Below are positions 1 to 5,679 of a DNA stretch of 5,679 bases, one piece after another. Below the pieces are notes generated by a model, which worked only from the letters and a program-made list of their open reading frames with translations, did no database searches and was not told where the DNA came from. A program made the position numbers and the translations under genes. The DNA is from Sulfitobacter sp. (lineage in GTDB: Bacteria > Pseudomonadota > Alphaproteobacteria > Rhodobacterales > Rhodobacteraceae), in the NCBI GenBank assembly GCA_024636405.1, contig JAGXHC010000210.1, positions 1-5,679 on the forward strand, in the 5' to 3' direction. Within the stretch, counting starts at the first letter, position 1. Each line of letters starts with the position of its first letter.

Positions 1-1
1 C

Positions 2-1096
2 GCCTATGCACAGGAAAAGCTGCAACCACGCATCATCGAAGCCTACGCAAATGAGGAAACAGACGCGGGCATCTTCAAGGAAATGGGTGACATGGGCCTG
101 CTCGGCGTCACCGTGCCCGAGGAATATGGCGGGCTGGGGGGCAGTTATGTTTCCTACGGTCTGGTCGCGCGGGAAGTGGAACGTGTGGACAGCGGTTATC
201 GGTCCATGATGTCGGTGCAGTCCAGTCTGGTGATGTACCCGATTTATGCCTACGGCTCCGAAGAACAGCGTAAGAAATTCCTGCCCAAACTTAGCTCGGG
301 TGAGTGGATTGGTTGTTTTGGCCTGACAGAGCCTGACGCGGGCTCCGACCCTGCGGGCATGAAGACCCGCGCGGTCAAGACTGCGAATGGCTACAAGATC
401 ACCGGATCGAAAATGTGGATCTCCAACGCGCCGATTGCGGACGTGTTTGTGGTCTGGGCCAAATCCGACGAACACGGCGGCAAGATCCGCGGTTTCATCC
501 TTGAAAAGGGCATGGCGGGCCTCAGCGCGCCGAAGATCGGCAACAAGCTGTCCCTGCGCGCCTCCATCACCGGCGAGATCGTGATGAAGGATGTCGAAGT
601 GGGCGACGACGCGCTGTTGCCGCATGTGCAGGGACTGAAAGGGCCGTTTGGCTGTCTCAACCGTGCGCGCTATGGCATCAGCTGGGGCGCGCTGGGCGCT
701 GCTGAATTCTGCTGGCACGCGGCCCGCCAGTACGGGCTGGACCGCAAGCAATTCAACAAACCGCTGGCGCAAACGCAATTGTTCCAGAAGAAACTGGCGG
801 ACATGCAGACAGAGATCACACTGGGCCTGCAGGGCTCACTTCAGGTGGGCCGATTGATGGATGCCGCCAATGCGGCGCCCGAAATGATCAGCCTGGTGAA
901 ACGCAACAACTGTGGCAAGGCGCTGGATATCGCCCGGATGAGCCGCGACATGCACGGCGGCAACGGCATTTCGGGTGAATTTCAGGTGATCCGCCACATG
1001 ATGAACCTTGAAACCGTGAACACCTATGAAGGCACCCATGACGTGCACGCGCTTATTCTGGGTCGTGCTCAGACCGGCCTGCAGGCGTTCTTCTAA
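2..1096 (+). CDS. gcdH: Glutaryl-CoA dehydrogenase, 5'-truncated by window edge
   Basis: FAD-dependent acyl-CoA dehydrogenase that oxidises and decarboxylates glutaryl-CoA to crotonyl-CoA in lysine, tryptophan and glutarate breakdown; cytoplasmic, passing electrons to ETF. The reading frame is open from base 2, so the ATG at 83 is internal: the upstream codons read [15 protein letters not shown], which is normal GcdH sequence. About 364 residues are visible; the family usually has about 390-405, so roughly 30-40 N-terminal residues are missing. Visible marks are the FAD/substrate segment [13 protein letters not shown] (about 311-350), the substrate-carboxylate Arg in [11 protein letters not shown] (codon 200-202, equivalent to human Arg94), and the catalytic Glu in NTYEGTHD (codon 1028-1030, equivalent to human Glu370). 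Similarity to human GCDH runs without gaps to the C-terminus. That Arg and the surrounding sequence favour glutaryl-CoA over other acyl-CoA substrates. The stop is TAA at 1094-1096, and a hairpin follows. No operon link to the next gene is evident. Confidence 0.95.
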   Translation, partial: AYAQEKLQPRIIEAYANEETDAGIFKEMGDMGLLGVTVPEEYGGLGGSYVSYGLVAREVERVDSGYRSMMSVQSSLVMYPIYAYGSEEQRKKFLPKLSSGEWIGCFGLTEPDAGSDPAGMKTRAVKTANGYKITGSKMWISNAPIADVFVVWAKSDEHGGKIRGFILEKGMAGLSAPKIGNKLSLRASITGEIVMKDVEVGDDALLPHVQGLKGPFGCLNRARYGISWGALGAAEFCWHAARQYGLDRKQFNKPLAQTQLFQKKLADMQTEITLGLQGSLQVGRLMDAANAAPEMISLVKRNNCGKALDIARMSRDMHGGNGISGEFQVIRHMMNLETVNTYEGTHDVHALILGRAQTGLQAFF

Positions 1097-1108
1097 GGCC
1101 GGACCGCA

Positions 1109-1159
1109 ATATTTTCGGCCAGAAGCCAGCGCATCTGCATTTCTTCTGGCTGAAAATAT
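1109..1159. repeat. Intergenic palindrome, probably a dispersed Rhodobacterales-type repeat
   Basis: The left arm ATATTTTCGGCCAGAAG (1109-1125) pairs with CTTCTGGCTGAAAATAT (1143-1159): 17 consecutive pairs with one G-U, around a 17-base loop. The right arm continues into CCTCGCCGAAGGC (1160-1172). Read on the minus strand, the right half is a GCC-TTCGGCGAGG-ATATTTT-CAGCCAGAAG string, resembling short intergenic sequences I remember as common in Rhodobacterales genomes; I know no established family name and could not search. The structure is equivalent to two inverted copies of a 17-base core. It fills half of the 102-base gap between gcdH and the E1 gene. What is seen is the inverted repeat; its dispersed nature is inferred. 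Confidence 0.7.
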
Positions 1160-1183
1160 CCTCGCCGAAGGCACTTTTTCTTT
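1109..1183 (+). terminator. Possible terminator of gcdH formed by the palindrome and a following T-rich tract
   Basis: The 17-bp stem begins 12 bases after the gcdH stop codon. It is not directly followed by a U run. A GCC-GAA-GGC mini-hairpin (1164-1172) comes next, then TTTTT and TTT (1175-1183). The distance of about 15 bases from the large stem to the T tract is too long for a textbook intrinsic terminator, so this is a moderate-to-weak call. Such a structure could also protect the 3' end of the gcdH transcript. Confidence 0.35.
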
Positions 1184-1188
1184 GCACC

Positions 1189-1194
1189 AAGGGG
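1189..1194 (+). promoter_or_regulatory. Ribosome binding site of the E1 fusion gene
   Basis: AAGGGG sits four bases before the ATG at 1199. The spacing is short but the match to the anti-Shine-Dalgarno is reasonable. It supports 1199 as the start; the next in-frame ATG (codon 55) would cut into the conserved E1-alpha N-terminal region. No convincing -35/-10 pair was found in the 1160-1188 stretch. Confidence 0.5.
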
Positions 1195-1198
1195 TTCT

Positions 1199-3394
1199 AT
1201 GGACCGCGTCGCAATCGTTCATGAAAACTTCCTCCGTCGCGTCGCGGCGGAGGATTTTCCCGCGCCCATCCAGGCGTCCGCATCGCTGGATAACGCCGAT
1301 CTGCTGCGCCTTTACCACGCGCAAGTGCTCAGCCGCGCGCTCGACCTGCAAAGCCGGGTGATGCAAAAGGCCGGGCAGGGGTTCTATACCATCGGATCCA
1401 GCGGTCACGAAGGCATGGCGGCTGTTGCCCATGCGCTGCGGCCCGATGATATCGCCTTCCTGCACTACCGCGACGCGGCCTTTCAGATTGCGCGCGCGGA
1501 TCAGGTCGAGGGTCAGGATATGCTGCGCGACATGCTGCTCAGCTTTGCATGCTCAGCGCAGGACCCGATCAGCGGCGGACGCCACAAAGTGCTGGGCAGC
1601 CTGCCACTGATGATCCCGCCGCAGACCTCAACCATTGCATCGCATCTGCCAAAGGCTGTGGGTGCCGCGCACAGCATCGGTCTGGCGCGCCGCAACCGGC
1701 CTGAACACGCGATGCTGCCCCGTGATGCCATCGCGATGTGCAGCTTTGGTGACGCCTCGGCCAACCATTCCACAGCACAGGGCGCGATCAATGCCGCCTG
1801 CTGGACCTGTGTGCAGGGCGTGCCATTGCCGCTGCTTTTCGTCTGCGAGGACAACGGCATCGGCATTTCCACAAAAACCCCCACCGGCTGGATCAAGGCG
1901 TCCATGTCGGCGCGTCCCGGACTGCGGTATTTTGAGGGCGACGGGCTTGATCTTTTCGCCGCATTCGCGGCTGCAAAGGCCGCTGCGGACTGGGTTCGCA
2001 CGCACCGCAAGCCTGCGTTTCTGCATCTGCGCACCGTGCGGCTCTATGGTCATGCCGGCGCGGATGTCGCAACGTCCTATTTGCCGCGCGCCGAAGTGGA
2101 GGCGGAGGAAGCCAATGATCCGCTGCTGCATTCCGCCCGTCTGCTGGTTCAAAGCGGCGCCGCAACAGCGCCAGAGGCGCGCGCAATCTATGAACGCACG
2201 TTAGACAAAGTCGCCGCCGTAGCCGCGGATGTGGTCAAACGCCCGCGTCTGAAAACCGCCGCCGATGTTATGGCAAGCCTGATACCGCCGCCGCGCAGAT
2301 GCGCCCCCGGCAACGGTCCGGACCCTGACGCGCGCGCAGCGATATTCGGCAGCGATATGGGCCAGATGGACGCGCCCCAGCCGATGTCGCGCCTGATCAA
2401 CTGGGCGCTGCACGACTTGATGCTTGCCCATCCCGAAACCCTGCTGATGGGCGAGGACGTGGGCCGCAAAGGTGGCGTTTACGGGGTGACGCAGAAACTG
2501 CACGCCCGGTTTGGCCCGGCGCGGGTGATCGACACGCTGCTTGATGAACAAAGCATCCTTGGCCTTGCCATCGGCATGGCCCACAACGGTTTCATCCCGA
2601 TGCCGGAAATCCAATTTTTGGCATATCTGCACAACGCCGAAGACCAGCTGCGCGGCGAGGCGGCGACGCTGCCGTTCTTTTCCAACGGCCAGTGGAGCAA
2701 TCCGATGGTGCTGCGCATCGCCGGTCTGGGGTATCAAAAGGGCTTCGGCGGACACTTCCACAATGACAATTCGCTGGCAGTTTTGCGCGACATTCCGGGG
2801 CTGATCATCGCCTGTCCCTCCAGCGGTGACGACGCCGCGATGATGCTGCGCGAGGCGCACCGTCTGGCACGAGAGGAACAGCGGGTGGTCGTCTTCGTCG
2901 AACCGATCGCGCTTTATCCGATGCGCGACCTGCTGGCAGAAGGCGATGGTGGCTGGATGCAGACCTATCCCGCGCCGGACCGGCGTATCGGTCTGGACGA
3001 CGTGGGCGTGCACGGCGATGGCACCGATCTGGCAATCGTGACCTATGGCAATGGGCATTACCTCAGCCGTCAGGCGCAGGCGGATCTGGCGCAGGACGGT
3101 GTGAATGCGCGGGTGATTGACCTGCGCTGGCTGGCGCCGCTGCCAACCGATGCGCTGATCGCTGCCATCGCGGATCGCCCGGTGCTGATCGTGGACGAAT
3201 GCCGCCGCACCGGCGGGCAGGCCGAAGGTTTGATGGCGCTGATGCACGAACAGGGCATGCGGCAGTTTGCCAGGCTGACCGCCGAAGACAGCTTTATCGC
3301 CACCGGTCCCGCCTATGCCGCGACGCTGCCGTCGCGAAAGGGCATTGTGGGTGCCGCACGGGCGTTGCTGGACGCGCCTGCGACGGCGACGTAA
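1199..3394 (+). CDS. Fused alpha/beta E1 component of a TPP-dependent 2-oxoacid dehydrogenase (branched-chain/acetoin type)
   Basis: The 731-residue protein joins the two E1 subunits that are separate in most complexes. E1 decarboxylates a 2-oxoacid on thiamine diphosphate and passes the acyl group to the lipoyl arm of E2; it acts in the cytoplasm. The alpha-like half is residues 1-365: GHEG (69-72), HYRD (89-92), the TPP/metal motif from GDAS (184-187) to EDN (217-219), and a His in the phosphorylation-loop region YGHAGAD (283-289). A Pro/Arg-rich linker follows (about 362-395). The beta-like half is 396-731: GEDVGRKGGVYG (418-429), DTLLDE with the expected catalytic Glu450, EIQF (470-473), GGHFHNDNS (517-525) and the C-terminal transketolase domain with VDECRRTGGQAEG. 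Divergent points are GDA for GDG, Gly195 where a Glu is common, and HNDNS for the usual HSQS. I recall these as traits of a fusion subfamily, so it is probably intact. No E2 or E3 gene is visible, so the substrate is undetermined. The SDR gene follows after 39 bases, probably in the same operon. Confidence 0.92.
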   Translation: MDRVAIVHENFLRRVAAEDFPAPIQASASLDNADLLRLYHAQVLSRALDLQSRVMQKAGQGFYTIGSSGHEGMAAVAHALRPDDIAFLHYRDAAFQIARADQVEGQDMLRDMLLSFACSAQDPISGGRHKVLGSLPLMIPPQTSTIASHLPKAVGAAHSIGLARRNRPEHAMLPRDAIAMCSFGDASANHSTAQGAINAACWTCVQGVPLPLLFVCEDNGIGISTKTPTGWIKASMSARPGLRYFEGDGLDLFAAFAAAKAAADWVRTHRKPAFLHLRTVRLYGHAGADVATSYLPRAEVEAEEANDPLLHSARLLVQSGAATAPEARAIYERTLDKVAAVAADVVKRPRLKTAADVMASLIPPPRRCAPGNGPDPDARAAIFGSDMGQMDAPQPMSRLINWALHDLMLAHPETLLMGEDVGRKGGVYGVTQKLHARFGPARVIDTLLDEQSILGLAIGMAHNGFIPMPEIQFLAYLHNAEDQLRGEAATLPFFSNGQWSNPMVLRIAGLGYQKGFGGHFHNDNSLAVLRDIPGLIIACPSSGDDAAMMLREAHRLAREEQRVVVFVEPIALYPMRDLLAEGDGGWMQTYPAPDRRIGLDDVGVHGDGTDLAIVTYGNGHYLSRQAQADLAQDGVNARVIDLRWLAPLPTDALIAAIADRPVLIVDECRRTGGQAEGLMALMHEQGMRQFARLTAEDSFIATGPAYAATLPSRKGIVGAARALLDAPATAT

Positions 3395-3433
3395 CTTGGC
3401 AATTGTACCTTCCCGTCATCAGAGCCGCCAACC

Positions 3434-4195
3434 ATGATAACGCTGCCACAGCCCCCGTCATTTGATCTCACCGGGAAACGCGCGCTGGTCACCGGCGCTT
3501 CTGCCGGCATCGGGCAGGGCTGCGCCGTGGCGCTGGCCCATGCCGGGGCGCATGTGGTCTGTGCTGCACGTCGGGCGGATGTGTTGCACGCGTCGGTCGA
3601 TGCGATGACCGCCAAGGGCTGGTCAGCCGAGGCGCTGGTGCTGGATCAGACTGATCTGACTGCGGTAGACGCGGTGTTCGACGCGCCTTTCGATATCGTT
3701 CTGAATTCTGCAGGGTTGGCGCGGCACTGCCCGGCCACCGATACCCAAGCGGAAGATTTTGACGCGGTCATGGCGGTTAACCTGCGGGGGGCGTATTTCC
3801 TGTCTGCCGGTGCAGCAAAGGCATTGATTGCGGCGGGACGCAGCGGATCGATCATCCATATCTCCAGCCAGATGGGCCATGTTGGCGGCATCGACCGCGC
3901 GGTCTATTGCGCATCCAAACATGGCCTTGAAGGCATGGTAAAGGCGATGGCGGTGGAGTGGGGCAAATCCGGCATCCGCATCAACACGATCTGCCCGACA
4001 TTCGTGCGTACCGCCCTGACGCAGCCCACCTTTGACGACCCCGAACGTGCCGCATGGCTGATGGACAAGATCAAACTGCCCCGCGCGGGCAAGGTTGAGG
4101 ACATCATGGGCGCCGCGCTCTATCTGGCATCGGATGCCTCTGCCATGGTCACGGGCACCGCGATGATGGTGGACGGTGGCTGGACCGCTGATTAG
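3434..4195 (+). CDS. Short-chain dehydrogenase/reductase (SDR), classical type; sugar-acid or hydroxyacid substrate likely
   Basis: A 253-residue NAD(P)(H)-dependent oxidoreductase of the usual classical SDR length, single Rossmann domain, cytoplasmic, no signal peptide. The cofactor motif is TGASAGIG (20-27), followed by NSAG (91-94, the usual NNAG), the structural Asn116 in MAVNLRG, and the catalytic set Ser145, Tyr158 and Lys162 (YCASK) with the normal 13- and 4-residue spacings. After the catalytic Lys come ICPTFVRTALTQPTF, with Thr in place of the common PG glycine, and a C-terminal MMVDGGWT. Residues after strand beta-2 are CAARR, which would allow NADP, but cofactor choice is not certain. 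The start is the only candidate: no other ATG, GTG or TTG lies between the in-frame stop at 3392-3394 and 3434. The Shine-Dalgarno is weak (AGAG at 3421-3424), which suggests translation dependent on the upstream E1 gene. Proximity to an enolase-superfamily dehydratase suggests oxidation of a 2-keto-3-deoxy acid; this is inference. Confidence 0.93.
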   Translation: MITLPQPPSFDLTGKRALVTGASAGIGQGCAVALAHAGAHVVCAARRADVLHASVDAMTAKGWSAEALVLDQTDLTAVDAVFDAPFDIVLNSAGLARHCPATDTQAEDFDAVMAVNLRGAYFLSAGAAKALIAAGRSGSIIHISSQMGHVGGIDRAVYCASKHGLEGMVKAMAVEWGKSGIRINTICPTFVRTALTQPTFDDPERAAWLMDKIKLPRAGKVEDIMGAALYLASDASAMVTGTAMMVDGGWTAD

Positions 4196-4416
4196 GGAGA
4201 ACCCCCCCCCTGCATCCCGCACCGCCAGCGTCTCAGATATGATCATGTTCAGGAACGCCTGCGCAGCACAGGCATGCTGCTTCAGCCAGATGTGACGCAC
4301 CTCAACGCCGACCCGTCAGACCATCTGGCCGTCAGACACTTCGGCGCTCATTTCATTTCATCTCAACGGCTTGCGCAGCCCGATCTCACACGAACCAGTC
4401 ACAAAACCCGGCAAAT

Positions 4417-4440
4417 CGCAGATATTTCGCGGAATATGCG
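4417..4440 (-). terminator. Weak candidate terminator for the enolase-superfamily gene
   Basis: CGCA and TATT (4417-4420, 4423-4426) pair with AATATGCG (4433-4440) around a TCGCGG loop, with a two-base bulge: eight pairs in all. Read on the minus strand, it lies about 68 bases past the dehydratase stop, with a GTTTTG tract about 10 bases further on (4402-4407). The bulge and the displaced T tract make this weak. Confidence 0.25.
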
Positions 4441-4464
4441 ATGGTGGCACAGGATTGACCGGGC

Positions 4465-4487
4465 CGTTCCCAACGCGCTCGGGACCG
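4465..4487. terminator. Weak bidirectional hairpin between the convergent genes
   Basis: CGTTCCC (4465-4471) pairs with GGGACCG (4481-4487) with one mismatch. On the minus-strand transcript the stem can extend inward by a G-U and an A-U pair. Read on the plus strand it is followed by CTTTGT, a short T run; on the minus strand no T run follows. It lies only 20 bases beyond the stop of the minus-strand gene, a fitting place for transcript end formation, but no strong intrinsic terminator is seen. Confidence 0.28.
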
Positions 4488-4507
4488 CTTTGTATATCAC
4501 ACAGCGT

Positions 4508-5679
4508 TCAATCCTGCGGTGCCGGTGCGCCCCCCTCAAAGGCATTGCCGTTCACATAGTCACAAGGCGCCTCTTGCATCTGCAAATGCAGATGATCCCC
4601 GGTAAAGGGATGTGCACGTGCGAAATCCTCGTCCACATCCACACCCAGCCCGGCCTCTGTCGGCGCAGGGATGAACCCGTCCTCCACCCGGATTGATCCC
4701 CTGATCAGCCGGTCGTGGAACGGCGTCTCGATTGTCTCCGCCATCAGCAGATTGGGGATCGACACGCTCAGATGGATATTTGCGGCCCATTCCAGCGGTC
4801 CGGCGTAAAGATGTGGCGCCATCTGCGCGTTATAGACCTCGGCGATGGCCGCGACCTTTTTCATTTCCCAAATACCGCCCGCGCGCCCCAGCGCCGGTTG
4901 CAGTATCGTCGCAGCCCCGCTGCGCAACACCTGTGCAAATTCCGCCTTGGTCGTCAGCCGTTCGCCCGTGGCAATCGGGATGCGCACCGCGCGCGCAACC
5001 TTGGCCATCTCCTCCACAGCGTCCGGCGGGATAGGTTCCTCGAACCAAAGCGGGCTGAACGGCTCCAGCGCCTGACCCAGCCGAATTGCCCCTGCGGTGC
5101 TGAACTGGCCGTGTGTGCCAAACAGCAGGTCCGCCTTGTCGCCGACCGCCGCGCGGATCGCACGGCAAAAGGCCACAGACTGCGCGATATCGCTCATCGC
5201 AGGCATGTGCCCGCCGCGCATCGTATAAGGTCCGGCGGGGTCAAATTTCACCGCCGTATATCCGCGTGCAACGCAATCCGCCGCCGCTTCCGCCGCCATC
5301 TCGGGCGAGGTCCAGAACGCGCCAGGTTCATGATGCTTCAGCGGGTAAAGATAGGTATACGCGCGCACCCGCTCGTTCATCATGCCGCCCAGAAGCGCAT
5401 AAACCGGGCGGTCGCGATCCTTGCCCAGAATATCCCAGCAGGCGATCTCCATGCCCGAAAATGCACCCATGACGGTCAGATCAGGCCGCTGCGTGAATCC
5501 GCTGGAATAGGCGCGGCGGAACATCAATTCAATGTTTTCGGGCTTCTCCCCCTGCATATGGCGGGCAAAAACGTCCTCGATCACCGCCGTCATCGCGTTT
5601 GGTCCCACCGACGATGCGTAACATTCACCCCAGCCGACAATGCCGGTATCGGTGGTCAGCTTGACCAAAATCCAGTACC
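4508..5679 (-). CDS. Enolase-superfamily (mandelate racemase/galactonate dehydratase-like) enzyme, 5' end outside the window
   Basis: Members abstract the proton alpha to a carboxylate, usually as acid-sugar dehydratases, and are cytoplasmic Mg-dependent enzymes. Codons are open to the window edge and read YWILVKLTTDTGIVGWGE, the typical first strand, so the TTG at 5666-5668 is not the start and perhaps 15-35 residues are missing. Numbering from that TTG: the N-terminal capping domain is about 1-115 (WGE 13-15, MEIACWDILGK 73-83, LLGG 92-95), the barrel follows with KFD (141-143), GTHGQ (184-188), FEEP (209-212), TGER (234-237), QPALGR (257-262), APHLY (284-288) and AET (310-312). Compared with E. 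coli D-galactonate dehydratase, His186, Glu210, Glu236, His286 and Glu311 fall at the positions of His185, Glu209, Glu235, His285 and Glu310. The metal-ligand Asp183 is replaced by Gly184, and the dyad Asp258 by Ala259. The substrate is therefore not predictable. A 20-residue tail follows the LHLQMQEAP motif. It is convergent with the SDR gene. Confidence 0.92.
   Translation of the reverse strand, partial: YWILVKLTTDTGIVGWGECYASSVGPNAMTAVIEDVFARHMQGEKPENIELMFRRAYSSGFTQRPDLTVMGAFSGMEIACWDILGKDRDRPVYALLGGMMNERVRAYTYLYPLKHHEPGAFWTSPEMAAEAAADCVARGYTAVKFDPAGPYTMRGGHMPAMSDIAQSVAFCRAIRAAVGDKADLLFGTHGQFSTAGAIRLGQALEPFSPLWFEEPIPPDAVEEMAKVARAVRIPIATGERLTTKAEFAQVLRSGAATILQPALGRAGGIWEMKKVAAIAEVYNAQMAPHLYAGPLEWAANIHLSVSIPNLLMAETIETPFHDRLIRGSIRVEDGFIPAPTEAGLGVDVDEDFARAHPFTGDHLHLQMQEAPCDYVNGNAFEGGAPAPQD

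Larger units (their letters stand above)
4196..4507. other. Non-coding gap between convergent genes
   Basis: The 312 bases between the SDR stop (TAG, 4193-4195) and the stop of the minus-strand gene (4508-4510) contain no gene I recognise. They start with a run of nine C (4202-4210). Other structure is small: GCCAGATG (4285-4292) inverted as CATCTGGC (4322-4329), a direct repeat of CCGTCAGAC (4313-4321 and 4329-4337), three tandem TCATT/C units near 4348-4362, and two hairpins listed separately. The open stretches on either strand are short, interrupted by stops, or continue as shadow frames into the flanking genes. A decayed gene cannot be excluded. Confidence 0.6.

Noticed and set aside
83..85. 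ATG as the start of gcdH
   Set aside because: The same frame is open to base 2 with clear GcdH sequence, so this is an internal Met.
1109..1159. CRISPR or transposon-end interpretation of the palindrome
   Set aside because: There is only one inverted pair, with no array, no spacers, no transposase and no visible target-site duplication.
836..1465. 209-codon minus-strand open frame crossing gcdH, the palindrome and the E1 start
   Set aside because: It crosses two genes on the other strand and the inverted repeat; its composition is that of a shadow frame.
2201..3247. 348-codon open frame on the minus strand
   Set aside because: It lies wholly antisense to the beta half of the E1 gene, whose motifs are unmistakable; the product has no recognisable domain. 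Typical antisense open frame in GC-rich DNA.
3623..4300. 225-codon minus-strand open frame covering the SDR gene and part of the gap
   Set aside because: Most of it is antisense to the SDR catalytic region. The N-terminal part in the gap is not a domain I recognise, and no good ribosome site is seen.
4274..4696. 140-codon plus-strand open frame overlapping the 3' end of the enolase-superfamily gene
   Set aside because: The second half is antisense to clear coding sequence, and the first half has no recognisable motif or convincing ribosome site.
5666..5668. TTG as the start codon of the enolase-superfamily gene
   Set aside because: In-frame codons upstream still read as the family's first beta strand (YWI before LVKL), so the gene continues beyond the window edge.

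Overview
The window reads as part of a chromosome from an alphaproteobacterium, most likely a Rhodobacterales/Roseobacter-type organism. The basis is the GC-rich coding style, a glutaryl-CoA dehydrogenase close to the mitochondrial type, a fused alpha/beta 2-oxoacid dehydrogenase E1 of a kind I associate with this group, and an intergenic palindrome built on a motif that resembles intergenic repeats I recall from Rhodobacterales. This placement is an inference from composition and memory, not from a database search.

Layout. Positions 2-1096 (+) hold the 3' nine tenths of a glutaryl-CoA dehydrogenase gene (gcdH), cut by the left window edge. Positions 1097-1198 are a short gap dominated by a near-perfect 17-bp inverted repeat, probably a dispersed palindromic element that may also end gcdH transcription. 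Positions 1199-3394 (+) encode a 731-residue fusion of the alpha and beta halves of a thiamine-diphosphate-dependent 2-oxoacid dehydrogenase E1. After 39 bases comes 3434-4195 (+), a classical short-chain dehydrogenase/reductase (SDR), probably in the same transcription unit. Positions 4196-4507 are a 312-base non-coding gap between convergent genes, with a C9 tract and two weak hairpins. Positions 4508-5679 (-) hold most of an enolase-superfamily (mandelate racemase/galactonate dehydratase-like) gene whose 5' end lies beyond the right edge.

How the genes may work together. gcdH belongs to lysine/tryptophan/glutarate degradation and is probably independent of the rest. The E1 fusion, SDR and enolase-superfamily enzyme could form a sugar-acid catabolic module: dehydration of an aldonate to a 2-keto-3-deoxy acid, SDR oxidation of a hydroxyl, and oxidative decarboxylation of a 2-oxoacid by the E1. 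This is inference from adjacency only; no E2, E3, transporter or regulator is visible.

The most unusual points are in the active sites. The enolase-superfamily protein has Gly where the first metal-binding Asp of D-galactonate dehydratase is expected, and Ala where the Asp of its His-Asp dyad is expected, while the other key residues keep exact spacing. The E1 fusion also carries divergent TPP and E1-beta signature motifs. Both probably mark distinct subfamilies rather than broken genes.
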